From assembly GCA_900770535.1 (NCBI GenBank), contig CAAHDV010000152.1:1-5199 (forward strand): a stretch of 5,199 nt of DNA. Direction: 5' to 3'. Below the pieces are notes generated by a model that was not told the DNA's origin, searched no databases, and saw nothing but the letters and a program-made list of their open reading frames with translations. Of the stretch, positions 1 through 5,085 are shown in pieces. Position 1 is the first letter of the stretch. The number at the start of each line of letters is the position of its first letter. The translations under genes and the position numbers were made by a program. The stretch comes from Lachnospiraceae bacterium. GTDB lineage: Bacteria > Bacillota > Clostridia > Lachnospirales > Lachnospiraceae.

Positions 1-66
1 TACTGAACAGTTACGTTCCCGTACTAAATTTCATCATGCTGACAGATGATCCGGCAAAAGCTTCTC

Positions 67-1104
67 CTACCGCGGCAGATTTGTCCTGCCCTCCCGGTCC
101 AGCATACGCAGAATAAAATCCACGGAACCGTCAATTCCGTAGGCTGCGCTGTTTAAGCACAGATCATAGTTGGAGGCATTGCCCCATTTTCTTCCGGTAA
201 AGAAATGGTAATAGTCCTGATGATCCCGGTCCAGCTTTTTTAACAGATGCTTTGCCTTTTTCGCGCTTAAGCCCGGATGAAGCTCCATGGCACGGCGCAG
301 GCGCTGCTCAAAGGGAGCTGTGATGAAAATGCTGATGTGCGGAATGTGATTGTTCGTCAGGATCACATCGGCGCAGCGGCCCATCACAATGAAGTCCTCA
401 TGTTTTGCCATGTCGCAGATCAGATCACTCTGGTTGAAAAAGATGGCGTCGCGCTTACTTAAGCCATGGTAACGGCTGAACTCCGAAGCCCAGGTTTTTA
501 AGGTCATTTTCTGGGCTTTCGCGAAAGCAGCCTCCTGATTTGCCTTATCCATTTCTTTTCCCGGATAACTGCTCAGATCCTTTACATGATCCTTTTCCGC
601 CTCCAGGCGTTTTAACACCGCGGAGAAAATTTCCGCATCATAATAATTGATCCGCAGGCGGTCTGCCAGAGTAAAGCCAATCTCATTGCCGCCGCAGCCA
701 TAGGTACGGCTGATGCAGATGATCAGATGATCTTTGCCGGAAAAGCGATTCTCCAGGTTTAAGGTATTTAAACTGGCCATCTTCTGATCCAGTACATCAC
801 CATCGCCAAAGCTGGTAGGCAGTGCCAGCACCTCATGCAGGATACTGGTGTACTCCCGCATGATCATGGAGCGGCTTTCCTTATCCGGAATGGTCCGTGC
901 CATGTTGCTGATCAGCGCCAGCTCGCTTCGGAGCTGATGGCCGCTGTCCCGCTGCATCATCAGATCCACAATCTCCGTCACGCAGCGTTCCCGGTCGCGG
1001 TTGAACACGCGGCCCAGAGAGGATCCCAGACGGGTATAAACCTCCGCATCCAGATCATAGATGCGCTCCGCAAGCTCGCGGAGACTTTCCTGTGTATATT
1101 CCAT
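67..1104 (-). CDS. Cytidylate-kinase-like family protein with N-terminal helical extension
   Basis: This 345-residue soluble protein belongs to the cytidylate-kinase-like family (Pfam Cytidylate_kin2 type), a P-loop NMP-kinase relative whose substrate is not established. The kinase-like part runs from about residue 126 to the end. It shows a hydrophobic strand (LIICIS) leading into the loop SRTYGCGGNEIG (132-143), then YYDAEIF (154-160), a GR pair at 242-243, a strand plus FITAPFEQRLRR, a lid-like segment TGRKWGN (303-309) and YDLCLNS (313-319). Family members are usually about 200-220 residues. Here residues 1-125 form an extra, mostly helical, charged domain that I do not recognise. The loop has Asn140 where relatives, from memory, carry a basic residue. 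The ATG has an AAGGAGGG site that overlaps the stop of the upstream transporter gene, so the two are probably cotranscribed and translationally coupled. No signal peptide or membrane segment is visible. A role in sensing nucleotides or controlling the transporter is inference only. Family assignment is firm; function is open. Confidence 0.88.
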   Translation of the reverse strand: MEYTQESLRELAERIYDLDAEVYTRLGSSLGRVFNRDRERCVTEIVDLMMQRDSGHQLRSELALISNMARTIPDKESRSMIMREYTSILHEVLALPTSFGDGDVLDQKMASLNTLNLENRFSGKDHLIICISRTYGCGGNEIGFTLADRLRINYYDAEIFSAVLKRLEAEKDHVKDLSSYPGKEMDKANQEAAFAKAQKMTLKTWASEFSRYHGLSKRDAIFFNQSDLICDMAKHEDFIVMGRCADVILTNNHIPHISIFITAPFEQRLRRAMELHPGLSAKKAKHLLKKLDRDHQDYYHFFTGRKWGNASNYDLCLNSAAYGIDGSVDFILRMLDREGRTNLPR

Positions 1105-1113
1105 AGTCTGTTT

Positions 1114-1121
1114 CCCTCCTT
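1114..1121 (-). promoter_or_regulatory. Ribosome binding site overlapping the antiporter stop codon
   Basis: AAGGAGGG lies about 9-10 bases before the ATG of the kinase-like gene. Its first two A residues are also the last two bases of the TAA stop of the transporter gene. Ribosomes ending the transporter would sit directly on this site, which suggests translational coupling. Confidence 0.8.
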
Positions 1122-2460
1122 ATAAAAAGAATACCAGCATGTCCAGTAAAAATACCGGAATCAGAAATATGACAGACCAGAGCAGGTAGCCGAAAAATGA
1201 AGGCATCCGGATACCATTCTCGTCGGAAATGGATTTGACCATAAAGTTCGGCGCATTGCCGATGTAAGTGTTCGCTCCCATAAATACCGCGCCGCATGAG
1301 ATAGCCTCCAGCATGGCAACCGGAACCGTTCCGAGAATCGTCGGCATGCCCTCGGTAAAGCCCAGCGCTCCGGCCGTGGTCAGAAATACCAGGTAGGTCG
1401 GTGTATTATCCAGGAAGCTGGACAGGAATCCCGTTGCCCAGAACATCTCAAAGGGCTTGCTTAAGCCGAGGCTTGCGCCGTTTGCCTTTAAGATCATAAG
1501 GGCCGGCTGCATGGTAATGAAGATACCGACAAAGAGTACGGCAACCTCATGAATGGCGCCCCAGGTAAAGTGGTTCTTCCGGCGGATTTCTGCATTTGTG
1601 GTTTTAAAGGACAGAAGCGCTGCCGCAAGAATGATCACCACCTCGATCAGAGCCGGGTAGGTTAAGGTTACCTCTCCAAACAGATGGATACCGCGGACTG
1701 CACCCTCTGCATCCTGAAATGCTGCCATACCCGGTAATGTTCCGCTTAAAATCACGGCAGCCACGATCATAGCCAGAAAGATCAGGTTGTGAAGTCCCAG
1801 AATATGGACCTCCGTACCCGGCTTGCTGATATCCGGTTTTAAGCCTTCCGCAATGTCCTTCCGGTAAGCCCTGCGGTCCAGAAAATAAAATACCGTCAGT
1901 AAAATCACCACATTAAACAGAAGGACCGGTAACAGATGCAGGCTCCAGAAAAACGGAACACCACGCATAAAGCCCATTAAAAGCGGCGGATCGCCAATCG
2001 GCGTTAAGCAGCCTCCGATATTGGAAATCAGGAAAATGAAGAAGACCATAATGTGGCTTCTCCGCTTTCTCCATGCATTCATCTTAATGATGGGACGCAC
2101 CATCAGCATGCTGGCACCGGTGGTGCCAATCCAGCTCGAGAGCATGGTGCCGATCAGAAGAAGTCCCACATTGATGCGTGGGGAACCCGCCAGATCCCCC
2201 TCCAGGGTAATGTTACCTGAAACACAAAAAAGACCGAACAGCAAAATGATAAATGTCAGATAATCATCTACGATACATTCCAACACCTTCTCAAACGCCT
2301 GCCCGGGGCCATACACAAACGCAAAGGGCAGCACAAACAGCAGCGACCAGAATACGACCGCATGGGGCTGGTGTGCCTCCCACCACTCTGCTTTTACCAG
2401 CGGCAGCACCGCGATACAGAGCAGAAGTCCCGCAAATGGAATACAAAATGCAAGATTCAT
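1120..2460 (-). CDS. Putative sodium:proton antiporter, NhaD/CitMHS-like (ion transporter superfamily)
   Basis: This polytopic inner-membrane protein of 446 residues has about 11-12 hydrophobic segments spread over its whole length. Residue numbers here are from the start at 2460. It has the two-fold repeat of the ion transporter superfamily. The first half carries SWIGTTGASMLMVRP (109-123) and SNIGGCLTPIGDPPL (146-160). The second carries SSFLDNTPTYLVF (347-359) and ANTYIGNAPNFMVK (396-409). The SN-GG-LTPIGDPP and NTYIGNAPN pairs are the re-entrant loop type motifs seen in NhaD-like sodium:proton antiporters and the putative citrate transporters (CitMHS_2). Cation:proton exchange is therefore the favoured activity, but uptake of an organic anion is possible. 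Three ATG codons run in tandem (2466, 2463, 2460). The third is chosen because AGGAGG sits 8 bases before it, against only 2 bases for the first. Length is normal for the family and no frame damage is seen. It is the first gene of an operon with the kinase-like gene 15 bases downstream. Confidence 0.88.
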   Translation of the reverse strand: MNLAFCIPFAGLLLCIAVLPLVKAEWWEAHQPHAVVFWSLLFVLPFAFVYGPGQAFEKVLECIVDDYLTFIILLFGLFCVSGNITLEGDLAGSPRINVGLLLIGTMLSSWIGTTGASMLMVRPIIKMNAWRKRRSHIMVFFIFLISNIGGCLTPIGDPPLLMGFMRGVPFFWSLHLLPVLLFNVVILLTVFYFLDRRAYRKDIAEGLKPDISKPGTEVHILGLHNLIFLAMIVAAVILSGTLPGMAAFQDAEGAVRGIHLFGEVTLTYPALIEVVIILAAALLSFKTTNAEIRRKNHFTWGAIHEVAVLFVGIFITMQPALMILKANGASLGLSKPFEMFWATGFLSSFLDNTPTYLVFLTTAGALGFTEGMPTILGTVPVAMLEAISCGAVFMGANTYIGNAPNFMVKSISDENGIRMPSFFGYLLWSVIFLIPVFLLDMLVFFL

Positions 2461-2467
2461 CATCATT

Positions 2468-2475
2468 CCCTCCTT
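2468..2475 (-). promoter_or_regulatory. Ribosome binding site deciding the antiporter start
   Basis: AAGGAGGG precedes three tandem ATG codons. The spacing from AGGAGG is 2, 5 and 8 bases to the first, second and third ATG. This favours the third (2460) or second (2463) and argues against the most upstream one at 2466. Confidence 0.75.
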
Positions 2476-2493
2476 GTCTTCCTGTTTAGTCTT

Positions 2494-2510
2494 GAACAGT
2501 CAAACTGTTC
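2494..2510. repeat. Perfect 17-base palindrome in the antiporter leader
   Basis: GAACAGT, three bases, then ACTGTTC form a perfect 7-3-7 inverted repeat. It lies about 14-30 bases downstream of the transcription start predicted from the TATAAT box, and 18 bases before the ribosome binding site. It could be an operator for a dimeric repressor or a small leader hairpin. It has no T-run, so it is not a terminator. The inverted GAAC halves are too far apart (9 bases between them rather than 4) for a Firmicute LexA box. Confidence 0.6.
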
Positions 2511-2530
2511 TTCCTCGGAAACAACCATGG

Positions 2531-2560
2531 ATTATAGCACCTTTCTTCTGAAAATGTAAC
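2531..2560 (-). promoter_or_regulatory. Probable housekeeping promoter of the antiporter-kinase operon
   Basis: On the minus strand a perfect TATAAT (2531-2536) is preceded by TGC, giving an extended -10 of the form TGnTATAAT. A weak -35, GTTACA (2555-2560), stands 18 bases upstream. The predicted start of transcription is near 2524, giving a leader of about 60 bases. AT-rich DNA lies further upstream (about 2561-2600). The strong extended -10 probably makes up for the poor -35. Confidence 0.7.
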
Positions 2561-2637
2561 CATCGATATTTTATTATCACACTTCTTTACAACATTTTAA
2601 CGCATTGGCCCTCCCAATTCACAGCCAGATGCCAAAG

Positions 2638-2670
2638 AAAAAAAAGCCGGCCCGTTTCCGGGCCAGCCTT
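2638..2670 (-). terminator. Intrinsic terminator after the Asp23-family gene
   Basis: Read on the minus strand, GCTGGCCCG, a GAAA tetraloop and CGGGCCGGC form a 9-base-pair, GC-rich stem (2646-2667, one G-U pair). It is followed directly by eight T residues (2645-2638). Bases at 2668-2670 can extend the stem by pairing with the first T residues. It starts about 25 bases after the stop of the Asp23-family gene. On the plus strand no T-run follows the stem, so it works in one direction. It separates the spoIIIA/Asp23 block from the transporter operon. Confidence 0.93.
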
Positions 2671-2695
2671 CTGACTTTGCTTTCTGTTTTTCTTT

Positions 2696-3079
2696 TTACT
2701 GCTCGTTGATGTTGACACCTGCGATGCGGATGTTAACATCCAGCACGGTAAGTCCGGTCATGTTCTCGATGGCAGACTTGACACGGTCCTGCACACGCTC
2801 ACTCACATCCGGGATGTTGTAGCCATACTTGATGTTTAAGGACAGGTCTACGGACACATGCTCCTCTGTCACGTCTACCTTTACGCCCTTGGACAGGTTC
2901 TTCATGCCAAGCTTTCCAACCAGTTCGTTGGTGATGTTGCCAGCCATGGAATCCACGCCGTCTACCTCAGTTGCTGCCAGGCCTGCAATGATAGCTACCA
3001 CTTCATCCGCGATGCGCACCTCTCCCATCATCTCTTTTTCATATAATTTATGTGTATTTCTTCCTTCTAACTCTGCCAC
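2696..3079 (-). CDS. Asp23/Gls24 family protein (YqhY-like)
   Basis: This 127-residue cytoplasmic protein of the Asp23/Gls24 family has the usual length for YqhY-type members. Family features are visible in order: a GEVRIADEVVAIIAGLAA segment (19-36), EVDGVDSMAG (38-47), KGVKVDVTEEHVSVDLSL (64-81), YGYNIPDVSERVQDRVKSAI (85-104) and the closing NMTGLTVLDVNIRIAGVNI (106-124). The start is GTG, supported by GAGGAGGG about 7 bases upstream; no ATG lies nearby except at residues 17-18, inside the conserved part. Known relatives are Asp23, a membrane-associated cell-envelope stress protein of Staphylococcus, and Bacillus YqhY, linked to control of acetyl-CoA carboxylase. The position after spoIIIAH matches the YqhY locus, but accB and accC are missing here. 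The gene has its own promoter and terminator, so it can be transcribed alone, though read-through from spoIIIA is also possible. The exact role cannot be told from sequence. Confidence 0.93.
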   Translation of the reverse strand: MAELEGRNTHKLYEKEMMGEVRIADEVVAIIAGLAATEVDGVDSMAGNITNELVGKLGMKNLSKGVKVDVTEEHVSVDLSLNIKYGYNIPDVSERVQDRVKSAIENMTGLTVLDVNIRIAGVNINEQ

Positions 3080-3085
3080 AGTGTT

Positions 3086-3093
3086 CCCTCCTC
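3086..3093 (-). promoter_or_regulatory. Ribosome binding site supporting a GTG start
   Basis: GAGGAGGG lies with GGAGG ending 7 bases before the GTG at 3079. This near-perfect site is the reason for accepting GTG as the start of the Asp23-family gene. Confidence 0.85.
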
Positions 3094-3103
3094 AGATCAG
3101 ACA

Positions 3104-3128
3104 GATTTCACGGCCTTTGCCCGAAATC
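3104..3128 (-). other. Possible leader hairpin upstream of the Asp23-family gene
   Basis: On the minus strand GATTTC (3128-3123) can pair with GAAATC (3109-3104). Inside, GGC and GCC can pair around a short AAAG-containing loop, with a small internal bulge. It lies between the predicted transcription start and the ribosome binding site. No T-run follows, so it is not a terminator. A role in mRNA stability or translation control is possible but unproven. Confidence 0.4.
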
Positions 3129-3140
3129 TTTATTTCCTAT

Positions 3141-3168
3141 AGTATAACAAATCTGCCCTGATTTGCAA
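3141..3168 (-). promoter_or_regulatory. Probable housekeeping promoter of the Asp23-family gene
   Basis: On the minus strand TATACT (3141-3146) is preceded by TGT, giving an extended -10 element. TTGCAA (3163-3168) is a 4-of-6 match to the -35 with a 16-base spacer. Transcription would start near 3134, about 55 bases before the GTG. The -35 begins only about 15 bases past the spoIIIAH stop. This promoter would free the gene from sporulation control. Confidence 0.68.
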
Positions 3169-3183
3169 AGGGGCTTTTGTTTT

Positions 3184-3987
3184 TTAATCCTCCAGATTCA
3201 AAAGCGTAATGATAATATTTTCCGCACTAACCTCCGTTTTGCGCTTCACGATATCCTCGATCTGGGCCCGCTGCTGGTCAGTGATGGAGGGCGCGTTGAT
3301 GACCACATCCACCTTTCCATCGGTCAGGCTTACCACCGGATCCGCAAAGCCCCGGGCCTGCAGAAGCGTCTCCGCCGCGTTTTCTTTTTCTGCCACCGCG
3401 GTCAGGGCAATCATATTCTGGATGGCCTCCTGCTTGGCAGCCTCGTCAATGTTCGTGCTGTTGATGATGGAATTTAAGGTTTCCTTATTTCTTGCCCGGA
3501 TCTGTTCCCGGTTTAACTGCACCCCTGCTATGTAATCCGAAACTGTAAGGCCGCTGGTCAGCACTGCCTCGCCCGGATTTTCCATCCCGGCCTCCTCACC
3601 GCCATCCCAGCTGTCAATCTCGGCCAGCTCCGTTCCCGCATCTGATTCTGCCAGAAGGCTTCCCTCCTGCGATGCCTCTGCCTGAAGTCCGGATCCTTCC
3701 GCCTGGGGCTGCGCCTCCTCGATGATGGCACTGTCTCCCAGTCCGTTTTTCTGGTTCTCCGCCAGCAGGTCCTCCTCGGAAATATCAAAGGTTCCTGCCT
3801 GATAAATTCCGTCTCCGGCGCTGGCCTCCAGTTCCCGTTTTCCCGCGTAATTCAGATATCCGGCAGCCGCAATCATAATGGCCAGGGTCGTGATGATGAT
3901 CTGATTTCTTCGAAACAGTTTCTTCATATTGATGTCCTGCTTTCCTGTTCCTTCCTGTTTTGGTATTCCTTCCCGTTTCAGTCTCAT
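3184..3987 (-). CDS. spoIIIAH: Stage III sporulation protein AH
   Basis: SpoIIIAH is the mother-cell membrane protein whose extracytoplasmic domain meets forespore SpoIIQ to form the channel across the intermembrane space. This 267-residue protein has a basic N-terminus, one membrane segment (about 30-47), a long acidic, Gly/Ser/Glu-rich linker (about 50-142) and a C-terminal domain (about 145-265). That domain contains the typical DYIAGVQLNREQIRARNKE stretch (151-169), then EAAKQEAIQNMI and a final KVDVVINAPSITDQQRAQI region, matching the YscJ/FliF-like ring-building fold of the family. The start at 3987 has AAGGAG 7 bases upstream and lies 15 bases after the spoIIIAG stop. An internal ATG at 3927 (MKKLFRRNQ) resembles the N-terminus of homologues more closely but has a weaker ribosome site. 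The upstream start would add 20 basic residues on the cytoplasmic side. Expression is expected to depend on sigma E through a promoter outside the window. Confidence 0.93.
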   Translation of the reverse strand: MRLKREGIPKQEGTGKQDINMKKLFRRNQIIITTLAIMIAAAGYLNYAGKRELEASAGDGIYQAGTFDISEEDLLAENQKNGLGDSAIIEEAQPQAEGSGLQAEASQEGSLLAESDAGTELAEIDSWDGGEEAGMENPGEAVLTSGLTVSDYIAGVQLNREQIRARNKETLNSIINSTNIDEAAKQEAIQNMIALTAVAEKENAAETLLQARGFADPVVSLTDGKVDVVINAPSITDQQRAQIEDIVKRKTEVSAENIIITLLNLED

Positions 3988-3994
3988 ACCAACG

Positions 3995-4000
3995 CTCCTT
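3995..4000 (-). promoter_or_regulatory. Ribosome binding site favouring the upstream spoIIIAH start
   Basis: AAGGAG stands 7 bases before the ATG at 3987. The alternative ATG at 3927 has only scattered AGGA-type matches. The site sits in the 15-base gap after the spoIIIAG stop codon. Confidence 0.75.
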
Positions 4001-4002
4001 TT

Positions 4003-4575
4003 TTACTCCACCCGCTTTAACACTTTTATTTTATTCGCCGGAAGCCCGAATAATGCCTCCATGGCCTCGGAAATCTCTGCCTGCACGGAGGGCTGGCCGC
4101 CGCCGGAGGCACTGATGACGATCCCGGCAATCTCCGGATAGACCTCTTTTGCCACCACCGGCTCCTGCCCGCTTCCGCTTCCCGTCAGTACCGTGCTGTG
4201 TTCCTGGTCCATGCTTTCCACGGACCGGTCTGTTCCGCTCCCCTTTTCCGTGGTTACCGATTTTGAGGTGCTGTTGTCCACCTGAATCACCTTTTCCGCG
4301 GAGGATTTCAGCACGATCATCACATCGACCTCACCCACACCGGAAACGCCCCTCAGAATTTCCTTCACCCGCTTCTCCAGTTCCCGCTCATAGGCGGCCG
4401 CATCCTGCCCGGCTGCCATAGAGGCACTTCCCGCCTCCTCCACATTCCGGGATGCCGGAAGTGCCATCCGGCTGCTTTTACTGCCCGCCGGAAACGCCAG
4501 GATACAAAGGATCACGCCCACCGTCAGAAGAAAGACCCACCGGTCCTTCCCCTCCGGCAATTTTAATTTCCACAT
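4003..4575 (-). CDS. spoIIIAG: Stage III sporulation protein AG
   Basis: SpoIIIAG forms a large ring in the space between mother cell and forespore as part of the SpoIIIA-SpoIIQ channel. The chosen product is 190 residues. It has a short N-terminus (1-12), one membrane segment (about 13-30), a flexible Ser/Ala-rich stretch (31-58) and a ring-building domain in two halves. The first half holds the ELEKRVKEILRGVSGVGEVD helix and strand (65-84) and VMIVLKSS. The second holds IAGIVISASGGG (149-160), QAEISEAMEALFGLP (165-179) and a final NKIKVLK strand. A Ser/Thr-rich insert (about 98-145) lies between them, where known SpoIIIAG proteins carry a beta-rich insertion. The open frame runs on upstream to 4755, but the start at 4575 has GGAGG 6 bases before it and puts the membrane segment near the N-terminus, as in homologues. 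It overlaps spoIIIAF by 98 bases in another frame. The spoIIIAH start is 15 bases downstream. Confidence 0.93.
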   Translation of the reverse strand: MWKLKLPEGKDRWVFLLTVGVILCILAFPAGSKSSRMALPASRNVEEAGSASMAAGQDAAAYERELEKRVKEILRGVSGVGEVDVMIVLKSSAEKVIQVDNSTSKSVTTEKGSGTDRSVESMDQEHSTVLTGSGSGQEPVVAKEVYPEIAGIVISASGGGQPSVQAEISEAMEALFGLPANKIKVLKRVE

Positions 4576-5071
4576 ACTGCTCCTCCAGACCATAATACTC
4601 CTGAATCTTATTTGACAGCTTCTCCTGTTCTGCCGGTGCGGACTGCGCAGAAAGAACTGCCCGGATTTCCCGCACCGTCCCAAACTCCGGGCTGCTTTCG
4701 TCATCCTCGATCCGGACGCTGCAGTCTGACAGGGAAACTCCGAGAGACTGCGCAAGCTCCCTTACATCCCGGCCAACCGCCTCCTCATACTGTGAGAAAA
4801 TCTGTCCCAGGCGTTTTTGCTCTGACACCCCCAGCTGTTCTTTCAGCTCTTCCGCTTCTCCACGGACCATCAGATCCTCATAGCTGCGCGCCAGCACCTC
4901 CTCTAAGTCAAATCCGGAAGTAAACGGCTCTACTGCCAATAGGATCAGCACCATGCCCGCAAACAGCCGGATATACTTTCCGTACTTCTGTCCCGGCAGC
5001 AGGTTCTCCATCACGGATAAAAACAGGAAAAACGCTGTCAGGTTCCGAATCCACTCGTAAACTGCTGTCAC
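4478..5071 (-). CDS. spoIIIAF: Stage III sporulation protein AF
   Basis: SpoIIIAF is a mother-cell membrane protein of the SpoIIIA-SpoIIQ channel. The product from the GTG at 5071 is 197 residues, close to the roughly 200 usual for the family. It opens with the expected two membrane segments: about 8-26 (IRNLTAFFLFLSVMENLL) and about 34-50 (IRLFAGMVLILLAVEPF), joined by a short loop with GQKYGKY. A soluble domain follows, with a charged helical part (LKEQLGVSEQKRLGQIFSQY), a strand near CSVRIEDD, and a closing NKIQEYYGLEEQYVEIKI segment like that of other ring-building domains. AAGGAGG lies 7 bases before the GTG. An open frame continues upstream to the window edge with ATG codons at 5131 and 5194, but the added residues are Gly/Ser-rich and unlike any SpoIIIAF N-terminus. 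The last 25 or so residues overlap spoIIIAG coding sequence. Confidence 0.91.
   Translation of the reverse strand: MTAVYEWIRNLTAFFLFLSVMENLLPGQKYGKYIRLFAGMVLILLAVEPFTSGFDLEEVLARSYEDLMVRGEAEELKEQLGVSEQKRLGQIFSQYEEAVGRDVRELAQSLGVSLSDCSVRIEDDESSPEFGTVREIRAVLSAQSAPAEQEKLSNKIQEYYGLEEQYVEIKIAGGEGPVGLSSDGGRDPLYPGVSGGQ
4582..4586 (-). promoter_or_regulatory. Ribosome binding site deciding the spoIIIAG start
   Basis: GGAGG lies inside spoIIIAF coding sequence, 6 bases before the ATG at 4575. It shows that the overlap of the two genes is real and rejects the longer open frame that begins at 4755. Confidence 0.8.
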
Positions 5072-5078
5072 GCAACCG

Positions 5079-5085
5079 CCTCCTT
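5079..5085 (-). promoter_or_regulatory. Ribosome binding site deciding the spoIIIAF GTG start
   Basis: AAGGAGG stands 7 bases before the GTG at 5071, the ideal arrangement. It outweighs the ATG codons upstream at 5131 and 5194. The ATG at 5131 has only a poor purine-rich stretch in front of it; the site for 5194 would lie outside the window. Confidence 0.82.

Noticed and set aside
2..11. ACTGAACAGT near the window edge, sharing TGAACAGT with the palindrome at 2493-2510.
   Set aside because: An 8-base match between two places in 5 kb is close to chance level, and the second arm is missing. No terminator after the kinase-like gene could be confirmed in the 66 remaining bases either.
2494..2510. 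LexA (SOS) box reading of the GAAC...GTTC palindrome.
   Set aside because: The Firmicute LexA box has 4 bases between GAAC and GTTC; here there are 9.
2829..3161. Plus-strand open frame antisense to the Asp23-family gene.
   Set aside because: The minus-strand gene has clear family motifs, promoter, ribosome site and terminator. The plus-strand frame has none of these.
3157..3175. GCCC...GGGC inverted repeat just after the spoIIIAH stop, considered as a terminator.
   Set aside because: The stem is only 4 base pairs with a long loop and no T-run follows. The sequence fits better as the -35 side of the Asp23-gene promoter.
4576..4755. Longer open frame that would extend SpoIIIAG by 60 residues upstream.
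   Set aside because: It lies wholly inside spoIIIAF, encodes Arg/Ser-rich sequence unlike SpoIIIAG, and the ATG at 4575 has a good ribosome site directly before the membrane segment.
4149..4923. Plus-strand open frames rich in Pro, Ser and Arg.
   Set aside because: They are antisense shadows of the GC-rich spoIIIAF and spoIIIAG genes, with low-complexity composition and no family resemblance.
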